A DNA stretch of 64,000 bases, taken from contig CM067349.1 in assembly GCA_034190875.2 (NCBI GenBank), positions 1,323,504 through 1,387,503 on the forward strand. Reading direction: 5' to 3'. The DNA is from Urechis unicinctus. Taxonomy: Eukaryota; Annelida; Polychaeta; Xenopneusta; Urechidae. Numbering within the stretch: the stretch's first letter is position 1; each line of letters begins with the position of its first letter. A program made the translations under genes and the position numbers. The notes under the pieces are model-generated. The model made no database searches, had not been told where the DNA came from, and saw only the letters and a list, made by a program, of their open reading frames with translations. Shown here in pieces: positions 1 through 12,942 of the stretch.

Positions 1-298
1 AAACGACGAGAGTTCTGGTAAGAGTTTCTTTCGGTGACCGAAAGACCGAAACATGCATAAGAATTGGATTGTAAAGGTGAAGAGGAAGGATTGGAAGCCG
101 ACCAAAACTACTTTCTTTTGCTCCGAACACTTTGAGACGGACGCCTATGAAACAGACTCTGAGCTGCTCAGAAGTCTGAGCTTTTCAAAACAACCTAGGC
201 TTCGTCAAGATGCCATACCAACGATTTTTAATTACATGGATGTGAATCAGGGTCGAGTGAAACGTCTAGGTGCATTTGAGAAAAGACGACATCTACAG
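1..298 (+). pseudogene. THAP-domain exon, 5' end outside the window
   Basis: The frame running into position 298 shows the second half of a THAP (C2CH zinc, DNA-binding) domain: FCSEHF near positions 116-133 carries the Cys-x2-His pair, and DAIPTIF matches the AVPTIF box that closes the domain. The exon ends CTACAG followed by GTAAGA, a good splice donor at 299, in phase 0. The first half of the domain lies upstream of the first ATG (53) and contains an in-frame TGA at 35-37, where the related exon at 3721 has TTC. Either this copy is dead or the protein starts at the internal ATG with half a domain. The next exon was not identified. Confidence 0.65.
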
Positions 299-1965
299 GT
301 AAGATAGCTAGGATCATTCAATTTTCATACATAGTCATGCTTGCCTTTGTGTTTGATTGACAGCAAAATTTATTTCTTATATGAATAATCATACAACCCA
401 AATGACATAGCCGTGTTGAGGCTTAGGCATCACTGGTGAAGTAAGGCCCCATGGCTTGCTAACAGGTGTTTCAAAGTGATCTCAAAATGTTTGCATGATA
501 TTGCCTGTTTATTGTTCAGGGATGTGGATTCACTACATACTGTGTTTAATTGGTCCATTTACATGAGGAGTACTACTTATGTCATAGGACATAGTCTGTA
601 TATAGATGTATATTGATATATTTTAGGTGATTTTGATCCCTCTTTTGGGAAATATCATTGGTGTACAGCTGGTCGACACTGAAACACATGTTGCCTCTGT
701 ATGTAGGTGCTACACAGTATCTTGTATTTTATGTTCATTTATTAAGGATCAAAGCCACACAATGAAATGGAACTTATTGTGACAAGCAAATACCTTATTA
801 AAGACACTGGCAGATTATCTCTGTCTGAGCGCCCAAGAGCATGCACTTTCCCTTTGCCACTATGGAAGCAAGGTAATTTAATTGAGCTTTGCTGTGCCTG
901 TAGTGTGGTATATATTGCAAATTTGTGACATGCTGGTGTATTGTGAGCTCATGTAGGCATGCCAGACCACCAGGCTATATCTGCTACTGTTGGTGCTTTA
1001 CTTCCAGATTACTCCTGGCAGTTTTGCACTTTAATGAAAACTCTAATAGAGCTCAGGCAGTCATTCAACAAGGCCAGTCATATCCAAAGTCCAGACAGGA
1101 GGATCCAGTGGTGAAGCCAACTTTTGGTTGGTATATATCAAAGGATTTGTTGTTCAATATGTGTCAATATGAGTTAGACAATAATGTTATGCTGGCATTT
1201 ATTATGATAAACGAATCTCTGCTGTGCCCATAGGGTTACCATTTATTAATGTTGGTATTATACTGGCACAAAAGACCAAGCATTCCATTTAATGATTCAA
1301 AGACAGTTTATCTTTTATTAATTGGTTATGTTTCAGATTATTTTGACAACCTCATTGCAGAAGTATTTGTGCTCCGTGAGATATATCCCAGTTACAGACT
1401 AGAGAAAGTTCTTTCAGTAGAAAGGAGTGTTCCATCCCATAATGCTTCTCAATTTGAGAAGCCATCAAAGGACATCCTTGTGGGAGCACACCGATGCCGC
1501 TTCATCAATTCAACGAAGAAAATGTCCTCAGCTCCTTTCTAGGTATCCTCTGTAAAGGCCATCTGGGTCTGGGAATGTATTTTGTTTATGACACATGATG
1601 GCATACTTTTCTGTTGGTTACCTAATCTGTGCCACACCCAGTATATGAAACGGCGATAGGCCAAATATCCGAACAACCTGGAACAAAAACGAATTGATTA
1701 TTTCTTAGGGAAATAGAAAAATAATGTTTTTTTAACTATTTTTTTGTTAACTATTTACTCCAGATATAAATGTATTGCTGGCTTTGCTGTTTGTTGTCAT
1801 GTGCCTAAGTAGCATTTAACATTATTACCAAATGTATTGCACTACATGGTCACTTGGGATACACATTGTCCATGGTTTAATAATTGACTAATTCCAGAAG
1901 TAGATGTGTGTTATATATGTGCTTCAATTAAGGCATAAGTCACTCATTTGTGTTAACATCATCCC
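299..1965. other. Intron or intergenic spacer, no recognised gene
   Basis: AT-rich sequence after the THAP donor. It holds open stretches such as a 97-codon one at 1249-1542 that I cannot assign to any family, and I see no RNA gene or mobile element. Later exons of the THAP gene may be hidden here. Confidence 0.4.
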
Positions 1966-2002
1966 CTATAGGTCTATCGATCGGTATGTACTCGAATTTA
2001 GA

Positions 2003-2159
2003 TCAAAGCAGGACGTAACGATCCAAGCAGTTTGATTTGAACCCTGGATGCTCAGTGTTACATGGCCACTCTTCCATTGTTGCCATAGTCTTTGGGCAAT
2101 TTCGACAACAAACACATTCCTGCAATGTGTCCATTTGATCGCAGTTATGACAGCTACAC
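2003..2159 (-). CDS. Exon with P2RX7 C-terminal-type cysteine-rich domain
   Basis: Minus-strand translation shows RCSCHNC, ECVCCRNC and then EHPGF...NCLDRYVLL. This cysteine spacing is typical of the C-terminal zinc-binding ('ballast') domain of the P2X7 receptor, which in many invertebrates occurs in stand-alone intracellular proteins with no channel part. The exon follows a clear acceptor (pyrimidine-rich, CTTTCAG ending at 2160). Reading stops at TGA 2003-2005, somewhat earlier than I would expect, so the exon may be truncated or spliced on. The acidic N-terminal exon at 2850-3104 on the same strand is a plausible partner. Function in such proteins is unknown to me. Confidence 0.6.
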
Positions 2160-2422
2160 CTGAAAGGTTGCCCAAATCAAGCTTTAGCCACATTGTGATC
2201 AATCACATAACAAAAGCTGACCCAGCGGTCAATGTTTGTTGATGATTCACAAATTCTTCTGAGCATGCTGACTTTATATGTGAGCAAAAGAGTAGAATTA
2301 GGTATGCAGGGGTCGAAAGAGCAGGGTCATGCAGTTCTGTGGAACCCAAATTTATCAAGGGCCCAAAGAAGTATATTCAAGAGAGCACAGGGGCCCTGGT
2401 AAATAAATTCAGTATAATTACA

Positions 2423-2428
<6 letters not shown>

Positions 2429-2455
<27 letters not shown>

Positions 2456-2461
2456 GGGGGG
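2429..2461. repeat. (TG)n microsatellite ending in a G run
   Basis: About 13 TG dinucleotides followed by eight G. Confidence 0.95.
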
Positions 2462-2570
2462 GTGTTGGTAATTACTTTCTACATATTTCAATCATAGGCA
2501 ATCAGTGCTTTGAAATTATATAACAAGTCTTTTAAATATACACTGATGATAGATATACTATCAGGACGTC

Positions 2571-2731
<161 letters not shown>

Positions 2732-2849
2732 TACATGTCACTGTCGCTCGGGGAACGTGCTGGGTGAATTTATTGACTTGGGTGCGTGGGCCAGATAGAC
2801 CCCATTACACGGAAATGTTATTTCTACCGGTGCTAATCCATTTCGATAT

Positions 2850-3104
2850 TTAGACTAATAGAGATGAAAACATTTCTACGCACCACACTTCCACGGGCCT
2901 AAAAGTCAAAGCATATTTTCTGCATTCATTTTCCGAATCGGAATCCATTTCTGAGCTCCCAGCCTCAGTATCTGACTCGGTCGTTATTCCGTCTCCACGC
3001 AATCGTGTGTTCTCAAATATATATCCACGGACTTCAGGAGTCCTCATTACACATAATGAGGTTTTATAATCTTCATCTGATGACGACATGTTATTAGATA
3101 CCAA
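2850..3104 (-). CDS. Acidic N-terminal exon, possible start of the P2RX7-like gene
   Basis: An 84-codon frame opening with ATG at 3104, or a second ATG at 3089. It begins MSSSDED, continues to an aromatic patch (GYIFEN) and then a Ser/Glu/Asp-rich segment. Short acidic N-termini with a Y-x-F-E patch precede the cysteine-rich domain in invertebrate P2RX7-like proteins, which is why I pair it with 2003-2159. The true 3' exon boundary is not clear. The assignment rests on order, strand and this weak pattern, so it could be a chance open frame. Confidence 0.4.
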   Translation of the reverse strand: MVSNNMSSSDEDYKTSLCVMRTPEVRGYIFENTRLRGDGITTESDTEAGSSEMDSDSENECRKYALTFRPVEVWCVEMFSSLLV

Positions 3105-3206
3105 TTAGTAGGAGGGAAAGTTACAGGGAAAAAATCGCGAATCGCATAATTTTTCTCGGCTTCCGAAATTCCGCCTTAGAATTTGTTTTGGGACGACCAG
3201 CAAACG

Positions 3207-3602
3207 TGACGTCACGTGACCTGACTCCTAGCGACCAACTGGTGCAAAATTAACTTGAGGAATTCAATCGGAATTAAACCCGAGCAGCACTTTCTCAGCG
3301 GATTTGTGTCCACCGTACTTGAAAGAATGATGAATTATCTGCCGTGGTTAGATTAAAAGATACTTTCCTACAATTTGAATCATACAAATCGGATATGCCA
3401 AAAACGTTTGTTTTGATCTTTAAAGATCACAGACACAATTTTTTTAACGCGCAAATCGAAAGAATAAAATTCAATAATGGTATTCATATCAATAGAGGTT
3501 ACTTTGGGGTACCCTATTCCTTTAAAATATGACTTTAAAATGTATGTTTTCGTCTTCCACTCGTTGAACTTCCCGCTCGGCAACGTTCGGCCCCTGACGT
3601 CA
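3207..3602. promoter_or_regulatory. Two CRE motifs between divergent genes
   Basis: Perfect TGACGTCA at 3207-3214 (overlapping a CACGTG E-box at 3213-3218) and again at 3595-3602. They lie in the roughly 600-bp gap between the minus-strand ATG at 3104 and the plus-strand THAP ATG at 3721. Position and motif fit a bidirectional promoter responsive to CREB/ATF factors. Use is inferred. Confidence 0.45.
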
Positions 3603-3720
3603 CGTTAGCTGCTCGCAGATCGCTGATCACGAAGGTCAATAAACTTCGCCATTTTCGTCACGGCTCGTTGACAGTTTATGAATTGGTTCTTCATGGTTTG
3701 ATGCACTCACAGTTTGGACT

Positions 3721-3828
3721 ATGCCTTATTGTTGTGCGGTTGGCTGTAGAAACGACGAGAGGTTGGGTAAGAGTTTCTTTCGGTTCCCGAAAGACCGAAA
3801 ATGCATTAAATCATCTCCCTGGAAATGA
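3721..3828 (+). pseudogene. THAP-domain first exon, frameshifted and truncated copy
   Basis: Opens MPYCCAVGCRNDE and then GKSFFRFPKD, the canonical start of a THAP zinc domain (C-x4-C, then F-x-x-P). It closely matches positions 1-60 of the window over the shared part. One base is missing after the KDR codons (GAAAATGCAT here, GAAACATGCAT in the other copy), which shifts the frame, and reading ends at TGA 3826-3828. Sequence similarity to the other copy then stops and an imperfect GAT/ATG-rich stretch follows. It looks like a duplicated THAP start that lost the rest of its domain. Confidence 0.65.
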
Positions 3829-4420
3829 TATATATATATATAACTAATTGTAAGATTTCCATGACGATAAGGCTTAAGATGATGATGATGATGTTAATGA
3901 CGATTTTTGTGATGAAGATAATTCTGAAGATAACCTTGATGATTATAATGGTGATGACGATGACTATGATAGCAAAAACGTCTTCAAAGTTTGCAAAGTT
4001 CCACCATGTACCCATGGGCCTATTTGTTGTTACTTTTCGAATTGAAATCGTCAACAGTATTTCGGGACATGTACGAGGCCGGGGGACTTTCTGTCTACAG
4101 CAAAACTCGAAGACTTGTATAATCTCGATAATTTAGATCTATTGTCTCTGGTATAGTCTCCGTCTCTTGCAAGTAACCTTCCTCCCTCATGCCGTCAATG
4201 CCCGACCTTTTATCTCCAGCCTGATACTCACTCCCCCCCTCCCCCCAGCCAGGCGCATGTACTATCGTCTTTCGTCACGACTGGTCACCTGGTTGGAGAG
4301 TAAGTGAGTGTTTGGTTCAGGGGGGGGGGGACGCCCGGTAGACAGCAGGCGGGGAAAGGATGCTTTGAATCGAGGCTAAAGGCGTCCCACATTTCTCATC
4401 CATGTAATCTCGGTCAGTAT

Positions 4421-5448
4421 TTACATGACGCTTTTGATAGGTTTCGAAAGAACCAGCTGAAAAAATATATCCCCAACCCATCCAGGCATAAGACTGAGGG
4501 GAATAAACAGAAATTTGCTATCCCATCCAACGGTGTTACGAATTCTGGGATACACCGATACAACAGCGTGTTCATAAGCGTCCGGCACCAACTCTAGATG
4601 GGTCGACACACATTGCATCATCGCCGTCATATGCTTGGAAACTGAAGAAGCATAAAAATAGAATGATAATGATGTGTGAAAAGTTACCACATTATATTCT
4701 GCGAAAAGCATTGCCATGGCGCTAAATTGATTGCGCTGTCATGATGCATGTAAACAGCACAAACCTTCTTGTGGATAACTTTCTCCATACTGTAGGCGAA
4801 CTAGAGGAGATTGTTCGTTATATTTATGATTCAAGTGGGGCGAAAATCTTTCAACGTTGATGATGGCTGTATTGAAGTAACCAGGCTCGATAATGTGGAC
4901 ACTGACACCGAAATAACAGATATCTCTTCTGCTCAGAAGAAAATAATGATATGATGTAGAAAATAAGGCAAATATAGTAAGGTGGATTGGTTTGCAAATA
5001 ATATAAATTATCAATGTTGTGGTAAAGAATCCAAGTTGAATACTTTGTGATATTAACAAATCCTTGATTCAAGTACACAGAGGTAACGCAATAAGAGTAG
5101 AGCATGGTGGATTAGATTTACAGTTTATGTGGTCTCTTTCTGGGAGTTCATGAAAACAAGCCATTGCCCTTTGACCTCTTATAACATTGCCTTACCGGAG
5201 AGTACGCCTCCACTGCATACTTCGACACAAAGTAGGGAACACAGACAAGATTTGATAAACGTCCCTGAATGCTGGCCGTGTTCAAAATACGGCCTCGACT
5301 CTCTGTCAACATTGGAAGGAACGCTTGAGAGACTGAAGGCACGCCATGGAAATTGACATTCACTGCTGAATAAAAGTCCTCTCTGTTCAGCCAACTGACA
5401 GGTGCTACGTTCCGGCGACACCCGCGTTATTCACTTCAGCCCATAAAC
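4421..5448 (-). pseudogene. Short-chain dehydrogenase pseudogene, exons 2-4
   Basis: Minus-strand paralogue of the SDR gene at 29.9-32.8 kb. Exon 2 (5448-5196) has NNAG, the hydrophobic core and the catalytic YFVSK (Tyr-x3-Lys). Exon 3 (4928-4765) is 164 nt, exactly the length in the intact gene, and holds VSVHIIEPG. Exon 4 (4641-4421) has DAYEHAV. Splice sites are recognisable. Exon 2 is frameshifted between NNAGVAG and the following APVSW (about 5407-5413). No exon 1 with the cofactor-binding TGxxxGxG motif was found upstream, although intron-type sequence shared with the other copy resumes near 5660. I read it as a dead tandem copy of a retinol/17-beta-hydroxysteroid dehydrogenase-like gene. 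Confidence 0.8.
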
Positions 5449-7692
<2,244 letters not shown>

Positions 7693-8136
7693 GTGAATCA
7701 ATTTTTGTGAGTTTTAGCAAATTATATTTTCTCATATGTTCCTATCAAAGCTTGCAGAATGCCACATGAATTGTTTTGCGTGAATAGCCAGGTTTTAACC
7801 TGCACGCACTTAATCATGACATTGACTCCGTTTCGTATATCCGATGACACGGTGTTGTTATTGGTAGATGGTATCACAGATATACTTGTCATCGTTACCA
7901 CCTGGCGTCAGCTCGCTTGGCGACAATGTCGTATCGGGAATGGGTGTTTGTTGGAAGGGACAAGTGCAATTTAACGACGGACCAGGCGTCTGGGAGACGC
8001 AATCATACATCGCGGACGCTCCACGTCACGGACGCTCCCGTGCTCCTGCTGGCTGGGAGTTTCTGAATATAAGCGCTGTCAATAAAAATTATTTTTCACT
8101 TTCAAACTGACCACAGAGAACGCAAAAAAGAAAAAA

Positions 8137-8496
8137 ATGGCTGACAGAGAACGCCGGCGTGCCATCTTGAATGAACACGTTCAGAAGCTGGTTGAGAGTA
8201 AAAGAGCACCATTGATAACTGGCGAGAAATATAAAGACATTGTGCATCATCTTCAAAACCCTGCTGAAGAAGTCAATCCACATTTTCGACATTACGTTAA
8301 ATCCAAGCAATTTGACTTAATGGATTTGCCAGCCTTAGGCGTAAGAGATGCACTGGTTGTTCCTGTTAAAAAAGCGGCTACTGGTGAGCACCAGAAATTC
8401 TTGAGGGTTGTTTCCACTGACACCATCTTCGAAGTGGTCAAAACTGTACACGAGACCGAAATGGACCATGCTGGGTACAAGAAATGCTCTCATTAT
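8137..8496 (+). CDS. Ginger transposase exon 1
   Basis: A 120-codon exon from ATG 8137 (MADRERRRAIL) to a consensus donor (TAT, then GTAAGTATT) at 8497. It is the N-terminal region of an integrase-like transposase. The His pair of an H2C2 zinc finger is here (HETEMDH, then YKKCSHY), and its Cys pair is expected at the start of exon 2 (CPKCQ near 23850). The exon ends in phase 0 and the acceptor is 15.3 kb away because Polinton P1 landed nine bases after the splice junction. The donor itself is undamaged. Closest families in my judgement are Ginger1 transposases and the host-domesticated KRBA2/GIN genes. Confidence 0.7.
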
Positions 8497-8505
8497 GTAA
8501 GTATT

Positions 8506-8654
8506 AGTAGTATATGTAATAGCGGTTCGAGCACACCCCCCAAATAGAGACCCCACCCACCGACGATAAGGAATCCCCCACTTCAGAGCATAATTAACCC
8601 ACTTCAACTATTCTTTTCGGGGTCTAAGGTCTCAAGAGCTGATAAGAGCTGGCC
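8506..8654 (+). repeat. P1 left terminal inverted repeat
   Basis: 149 bp, the reverse complement of 23516-23664 with about three mismatches. It shares its first ~30 positions loosely with the P2 ends. Confidence 0.95.
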
Positions 8655-8730
8655 AAGGATTAAAGCTGTTACCTCTCAGCAGGCTGTGAGTCGCAGGGTA
8701 GGGGCAGCCATGAGTCGCAACGAAATTACA

Positions 8731-8866
8731 GGGTACAAATGACACAAAATCAAGTAGTGACGAAATCGCAGGGTTAGGGAGCCACAAGTCGCAGGACGCA
8801 AGGACCCACCGGTCACTAGTCATAGGTGGGTATTCGTCACGACTTGATTTTATGTCATTTGTACCC
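8731..8866. repeat. Subterminal nested hairpin inside P1
   Basis: A 34-bp arm at 8731-8764 is the reverse complement of 8833-8866 with one or two mismatches. The 68-bp loop contains a second small hairpin (ACCCACC 8804-8810 with GGTGGGT 8825-8831) and repeats of GTCGCA. It sits between the left TIR and the PolB start. Confidence 0.8.
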
Positions 8867-8894
8867 CCTTTTGAACTAATAAAACATTAGAGTA

Positions 8895-11835
8895 ATGACG
8901 CCCCACTACATACGCGCGAAACAGGCTCAAGCCGACTATGCTGAAATCCACGGCCAGGCCCTGCCACCCTATCCACGGACGAAGGTCGCCCTCGCGGCAC
9001 TCATAAAGAAAAACGCCTTCGACAGGACGTACAAGGAGATGTACGCAAGAATGACAACCATGGCGGACCGTGACCCAGCCCCTCCACCGACTCCATCCCC
9101 CCGACTCTGGTCTGAAGTGGCGAAAGCACGGCCCCACACCCCAGGGCCGCCTCCAGGAAACCACTCCCCCTTGTAAGGCCGGTCCCAGTTCCCCGAACAA
9201 GCCTCAGACCAGTTCCCACTCCCCGCCTCAAATTCAGGAGAACCAAGCGGGCCATCAACAACCAACTGCGAGGCTGGGTCATGAACGTCCCCAAGACTCA
9301 CCCCTATGCCCCGGACCTCCTGACCTTCCAGAAAGGCGTGCAACCCCAGGTTCGTAAAGTTCTGGCCGAGGAGCTGAACCAGCTAGGTGGCCTCAAAACC
9401 CAGCTCGCAGTCAAAGTAAGCCTCTACAAGACCGATAAAGATGGTGTCACGGAGTATAATGAACCAGTCCTACGAAACAAGCAGCAGGTGATTCTAGGCA
9501 AAGAAGACATTGACTCCGCGATAGACCAGGCCGGCCCCCAAATCCAGGAGATGCTGGAGAAGTGGGTTAACCTAGGTTCTGGGTGGGTCTTCGAGGCGGT
9601 AGAAACCATCTGGATCGACATCGCCAAGTATCAACCACTCAAAGGCGGCTCCTACCTCCCTCTACCACCACCACTGGCAAAGAAAGAGGCCATCATAAAC
9701 GTAAAGAACTGGGACGACTTCTGCATTCTATGGGCTATTTTAGCCGCACTGTACCCAGCTGCCAAAAACCCCCAGCGGCCATCAAAATACAACATCCAGT
9801 GGCTCCTAGATAAGCTAAAGGGCTCAGGTGTGGCATACCCAAACCCCGTCTCCCACACCAAAAAAATCGAAAAGGCTCTTGACCTAGGCCTAAATGTATT
9901 TGGCTGGGATGGGAAAGCTGTCATGGTCCACCGGATCAGCAAGTACCCCGGCAACTGTATAAACCTCATGCTGATCGAGAAGGATGGAGTATGCCATTAC
10001 AGCTGGATCAAAAACCTAGACCGCCTACTCTACGACCAGACAAAATACGAGGGCCGCAAATTCTTCTGCGAACGCTGCCTCCACGGCTACACCACCTCGG
10101 CCCTCCTCCAGGCCCACAAGCCAGAGTGTGTAGGGGTTGGCCAAACAGCCGTGCGGGTAGACATGCCAGAGGAGGGGAAAAACATCCTATCCTTCCAAAA
10201 CTGGCAAAAGCAACTCCCGCCCCCCTACGTCATCTACGCTGACTTCGAGGCGCTCACAGTAAAGCTCCCAGGGTCAGCCCTCAATCCAGAAAAGAGCAAC
10301 ACCCAGAAGACCCAGGAACACCAGGGCTGCGGGTTCGGCTATATAGTGGTCCGATGCGATGGAAAGACCTCACCCCCAGTAGTCTACAGGGGAAAAGACA
10401 CTGTGGAGAAGTTCCTCAAGGCCCTACAGCAAGAGGAGAAAAAGATCAAATCAGTTATCTCCAAGCCAGTCCCCATGCGGATGACCAGGGAAGACCAAAC
10501 AGTCCACAAGACCGCAACCCAATGCCACGTCTGCAGCAAACCACTACTCACCGACCGGGTCCGCGACCACTGCCACATAACCGGCAAGTATAGAGGGCCA
10601 GCCCACAGCGCCTGCAACTTAAAGCTTAGGCTGAGCCCCAAGACAACCCCCATCCCCGTGGTCTTCCATAACCTGCGGGGCTATGACTCCCATCTCCTAA
10701 TGCAAGGCATAAGCAAAGTAGAGGGGGACATCAACTGTATACCCAACAATATGGAAAAGTACATATCCCTATCCCTCGGGCAGCTTCGCTTCATAGACAG
10801 CGCACAGTTCCTCCTGGCCTCCCTCGACAAGCTGGTCTCAGCCAATAGTCCAGACACCTTCACCGTGACGTTAGAGTATGAACCAGACCAGACAAAGCGA
10901 GGGTTACTCCTATGCAAGGGAGTCTTCCCCTACGAGTTCATGGACAGCTGGGATAAGTTTGATTCTCCCCTCCCGCCCATCCAAGACTTCTACAGCAAGC
11001 TCTCGGAGCAGGGCATATCAGCCACAGACTACGCCCACGCGCAAAAAGTCTGGAGCACGTTTGGCTGCAAGAACATGGGCGACTACCACGACCTCTACCT
11101 CCAGACAGATGTCCTCCTCCTAGCCGACGTGTTTGAAACCTTCCGGAAGACCAGCCTAAAGCAGTACGGCCTGGACCCAGCCCACTACTATACCAGCCCA
11201 GGCCTCTCGTGGGACGCTCTACTCAAGAGCACAGGGGTAAAACTCGAACTCCTCACCGACTACGACAAACACCTCTTCATCGAGAAGGGTCTGCGTGGAG
11301 GAATAAGTATGGTCTCGCGGCGCCACGCCAAGGCGAACAATCCCTACGTAGGAGACTTCGATCAGGACAAGCCCACGAGCTATATCCAATACCTCGACGC
11401 TAACAACCTCTATGGATGGGCAATGAGCCAGGCCCTACCTACCTCAAACATTGAGTGGGTGGACCGGCCAGAGTCGCTCTCCAGAATAGTCCGCACCCAC
11501 CCAGACGATGCCGAGACTGGGTACATCCTTGAGGTCGACCTAGAGTATCCAGCTGAGCTTCACGACGACCACAACGACTACCCCCTGGCCCCAGAGCGAC
11601 TACTTGTCCAGAACGAGTGGCTCTCAGACTACCAGAGAAACCTCCTTAACGAATACGGCGGCCACGGAGTCGAGAAGCTGGTCCCGAACCTGAGGAATAA
11701 GGAATAAGGAGAAGTACGTACTCCACTACAGGAACCTCAAACTGTATCTAGCCCTGGGGATGAGGCTGACCAAGATCCACCGCGCCCTATCCTTCACCCA
11801 AAGCACCTGGTTGGAACCCTACATCCGGAAGAACA
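8895..11835 (+). pseudogene. Family B DNA polymerase (protein-primed type), 5' three-quarters
   Basis: Replicates the element in the family. The first ATG (8895) opens MTPHYIRAK. A frameshift near 9100-9150 moves reading into the long frame used from 9281. Counting from 9281: a cysteine/histidine finger (FFCERC) near residue 263, Exo I Asp321-x-Glu323 (YADFEAL), an endonuclease VII-like Cys415-x2-Cys418 with DHCHITG at 429, Exo II near 464-469 (NLRGYD), Exo III Asp610 (TDVLLLADV) and polymerase motif A Asp706 (DANNLYGWAM). The frame stops at TAA 11705-11707. Homology continues in another frame to about 11835, where the duplicated block replaces motif B. The 3' part lies at 15029-15582. Confidence 0.9.
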
Positions 11836-12329
11836 TCTCGAGGTCTGTAATTAGCCTTGGCTGGTGTTCTGGTGGGATTGGTAGAAACATACAAGCAATA
11901 CCTGAGTACAGCTGTAGCAGTGTCTGACCTAGAGTACGTGTCATGCTGGCACCTAGCCGAGCCTCGTATCTCACATACAGCTTTATGATCTCTTCATCAG
12001 ACATTGATTAAACCTCGTCAATTGTAAGGCGCTCCAAACCAAGGTACTGACGGGCCTGACCGCCGGCTATGGCGGCAGCAAGCCTATCTCTCTTAGAAGA
12101 CATATCTACTGTAGGGGTGCAACTAGGTTCCGCTCCCACAGACTTTGTCTCCACTAAGCTAGTCGAGTCCTGTTCAAGGAGTTTATCAATAATGGTATCA
12201 GGATCCATGAATATACGTATACGCCTTCGAGCTTCAAAATACTGCACCGCTACCCCAGATGAAGAAACCTAAATTGGTTACTGAGGCAGCGGCTGCTATC
12301 AAGGCCAATATCACTTCAATCGACGGCAT
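11836..12329 (-). pseudogene. Orphan membrane-anchored Polinton protein, copy A
   Basis: Damaged duplicate of 17093-17689. It has an extra C at about 12255 that breaks the N-terminal hydrophobic segment, a TAA at 12008-12010 just before MSDEE where the other copy has GAA, and its C-terminus is cut off at the PolB junction. See copy B for the protein. Confidence 0.85.
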
Positions 12330-12927
12330 ATGCAGTAGGCTGATCAGTCTTCAGCAGCAGTTTTGCATGCTTGGTCTTTGCTAGTAGTTGGCGTACTGTG
12401 GCACGTTCCTCCTTTGTTGGAATTACATCATTTTCACGTAAGGCGTCTTCAAACGAGTCACGGTCCTTGGTGTGAAAGAGCACCACCCAGCGAGTCTGCT
12501 CACGTAAGTCCTTCAGCACAGAGTTGTACTTTTGGGTGAGGACCCAGACACTTTGCTGCGCATGGCGGCCGCTAAAGGCCAGTTCGGATAGCATGTCTTT
12601 CTTCTTGGTTAGGGCCTTTGTTGCCGAACAGTCATCAATAATGTACAGGGTTGGCTCGCCCTTAAAACAATGGTAGAAAGCCCTCAGGTGGTCATGGAGC
12701 CGCTTCCCTGGATCAACCACGTACACCTCTGAATCATCCCACACCCATGACCGCGTCCGATAGGCCTCGTTGAAACGTATGGTAGGGCAGAGGATTACAA
12801 TATGCTCGAAGGCACCAAAGAAGGGCCCTTCAAGTAGGTCGAGGATGAATGCGGTTTTCCCACATCCTGTCTGCCCACAAACAATTGCCGAACAGGGACC
12901 ATCTGGAAAGGTAAACTTAGTAGACAA
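12316..12927 (-). CDS. A32/FtsK-type packaging ATPase, copy A
   Basis: 203 codons and the same protein as copy B at 17676-18287. Walker A is GQTGCGKT at residues 18-25 and Walker B is LYIIDDCS at about 94-101. The reading frame is intact although its neighbours in this block are broken. Because the block has displaced the middle of PolB, this copy lacks the surrounding gene order seen in the native position. Overlaps the start of the orphan gene by a few bases, as in copy B. Confidence 0.9.
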   Translation of the reverse strand: MSTKFTFPDGPCSAIVCGQTGCGKTAFILDLLEGPFFGAFEHIVILCPTIRFNEAYRTRSWVWDDSEVYVVDPGKRLHDHLRAFYHCFKGEPTLYIIDDCSATKALTKKKDMLSELAFSGRHAQQSVWVLTQKYNSVLKDLREQTRWVVLFHTKDRDSFEDALRENDVIPTKEERATVRQLLAKTKHAKLLLKTDQPTAYAVD

Positions 12928-12942
12928 TATACATATAAACGT

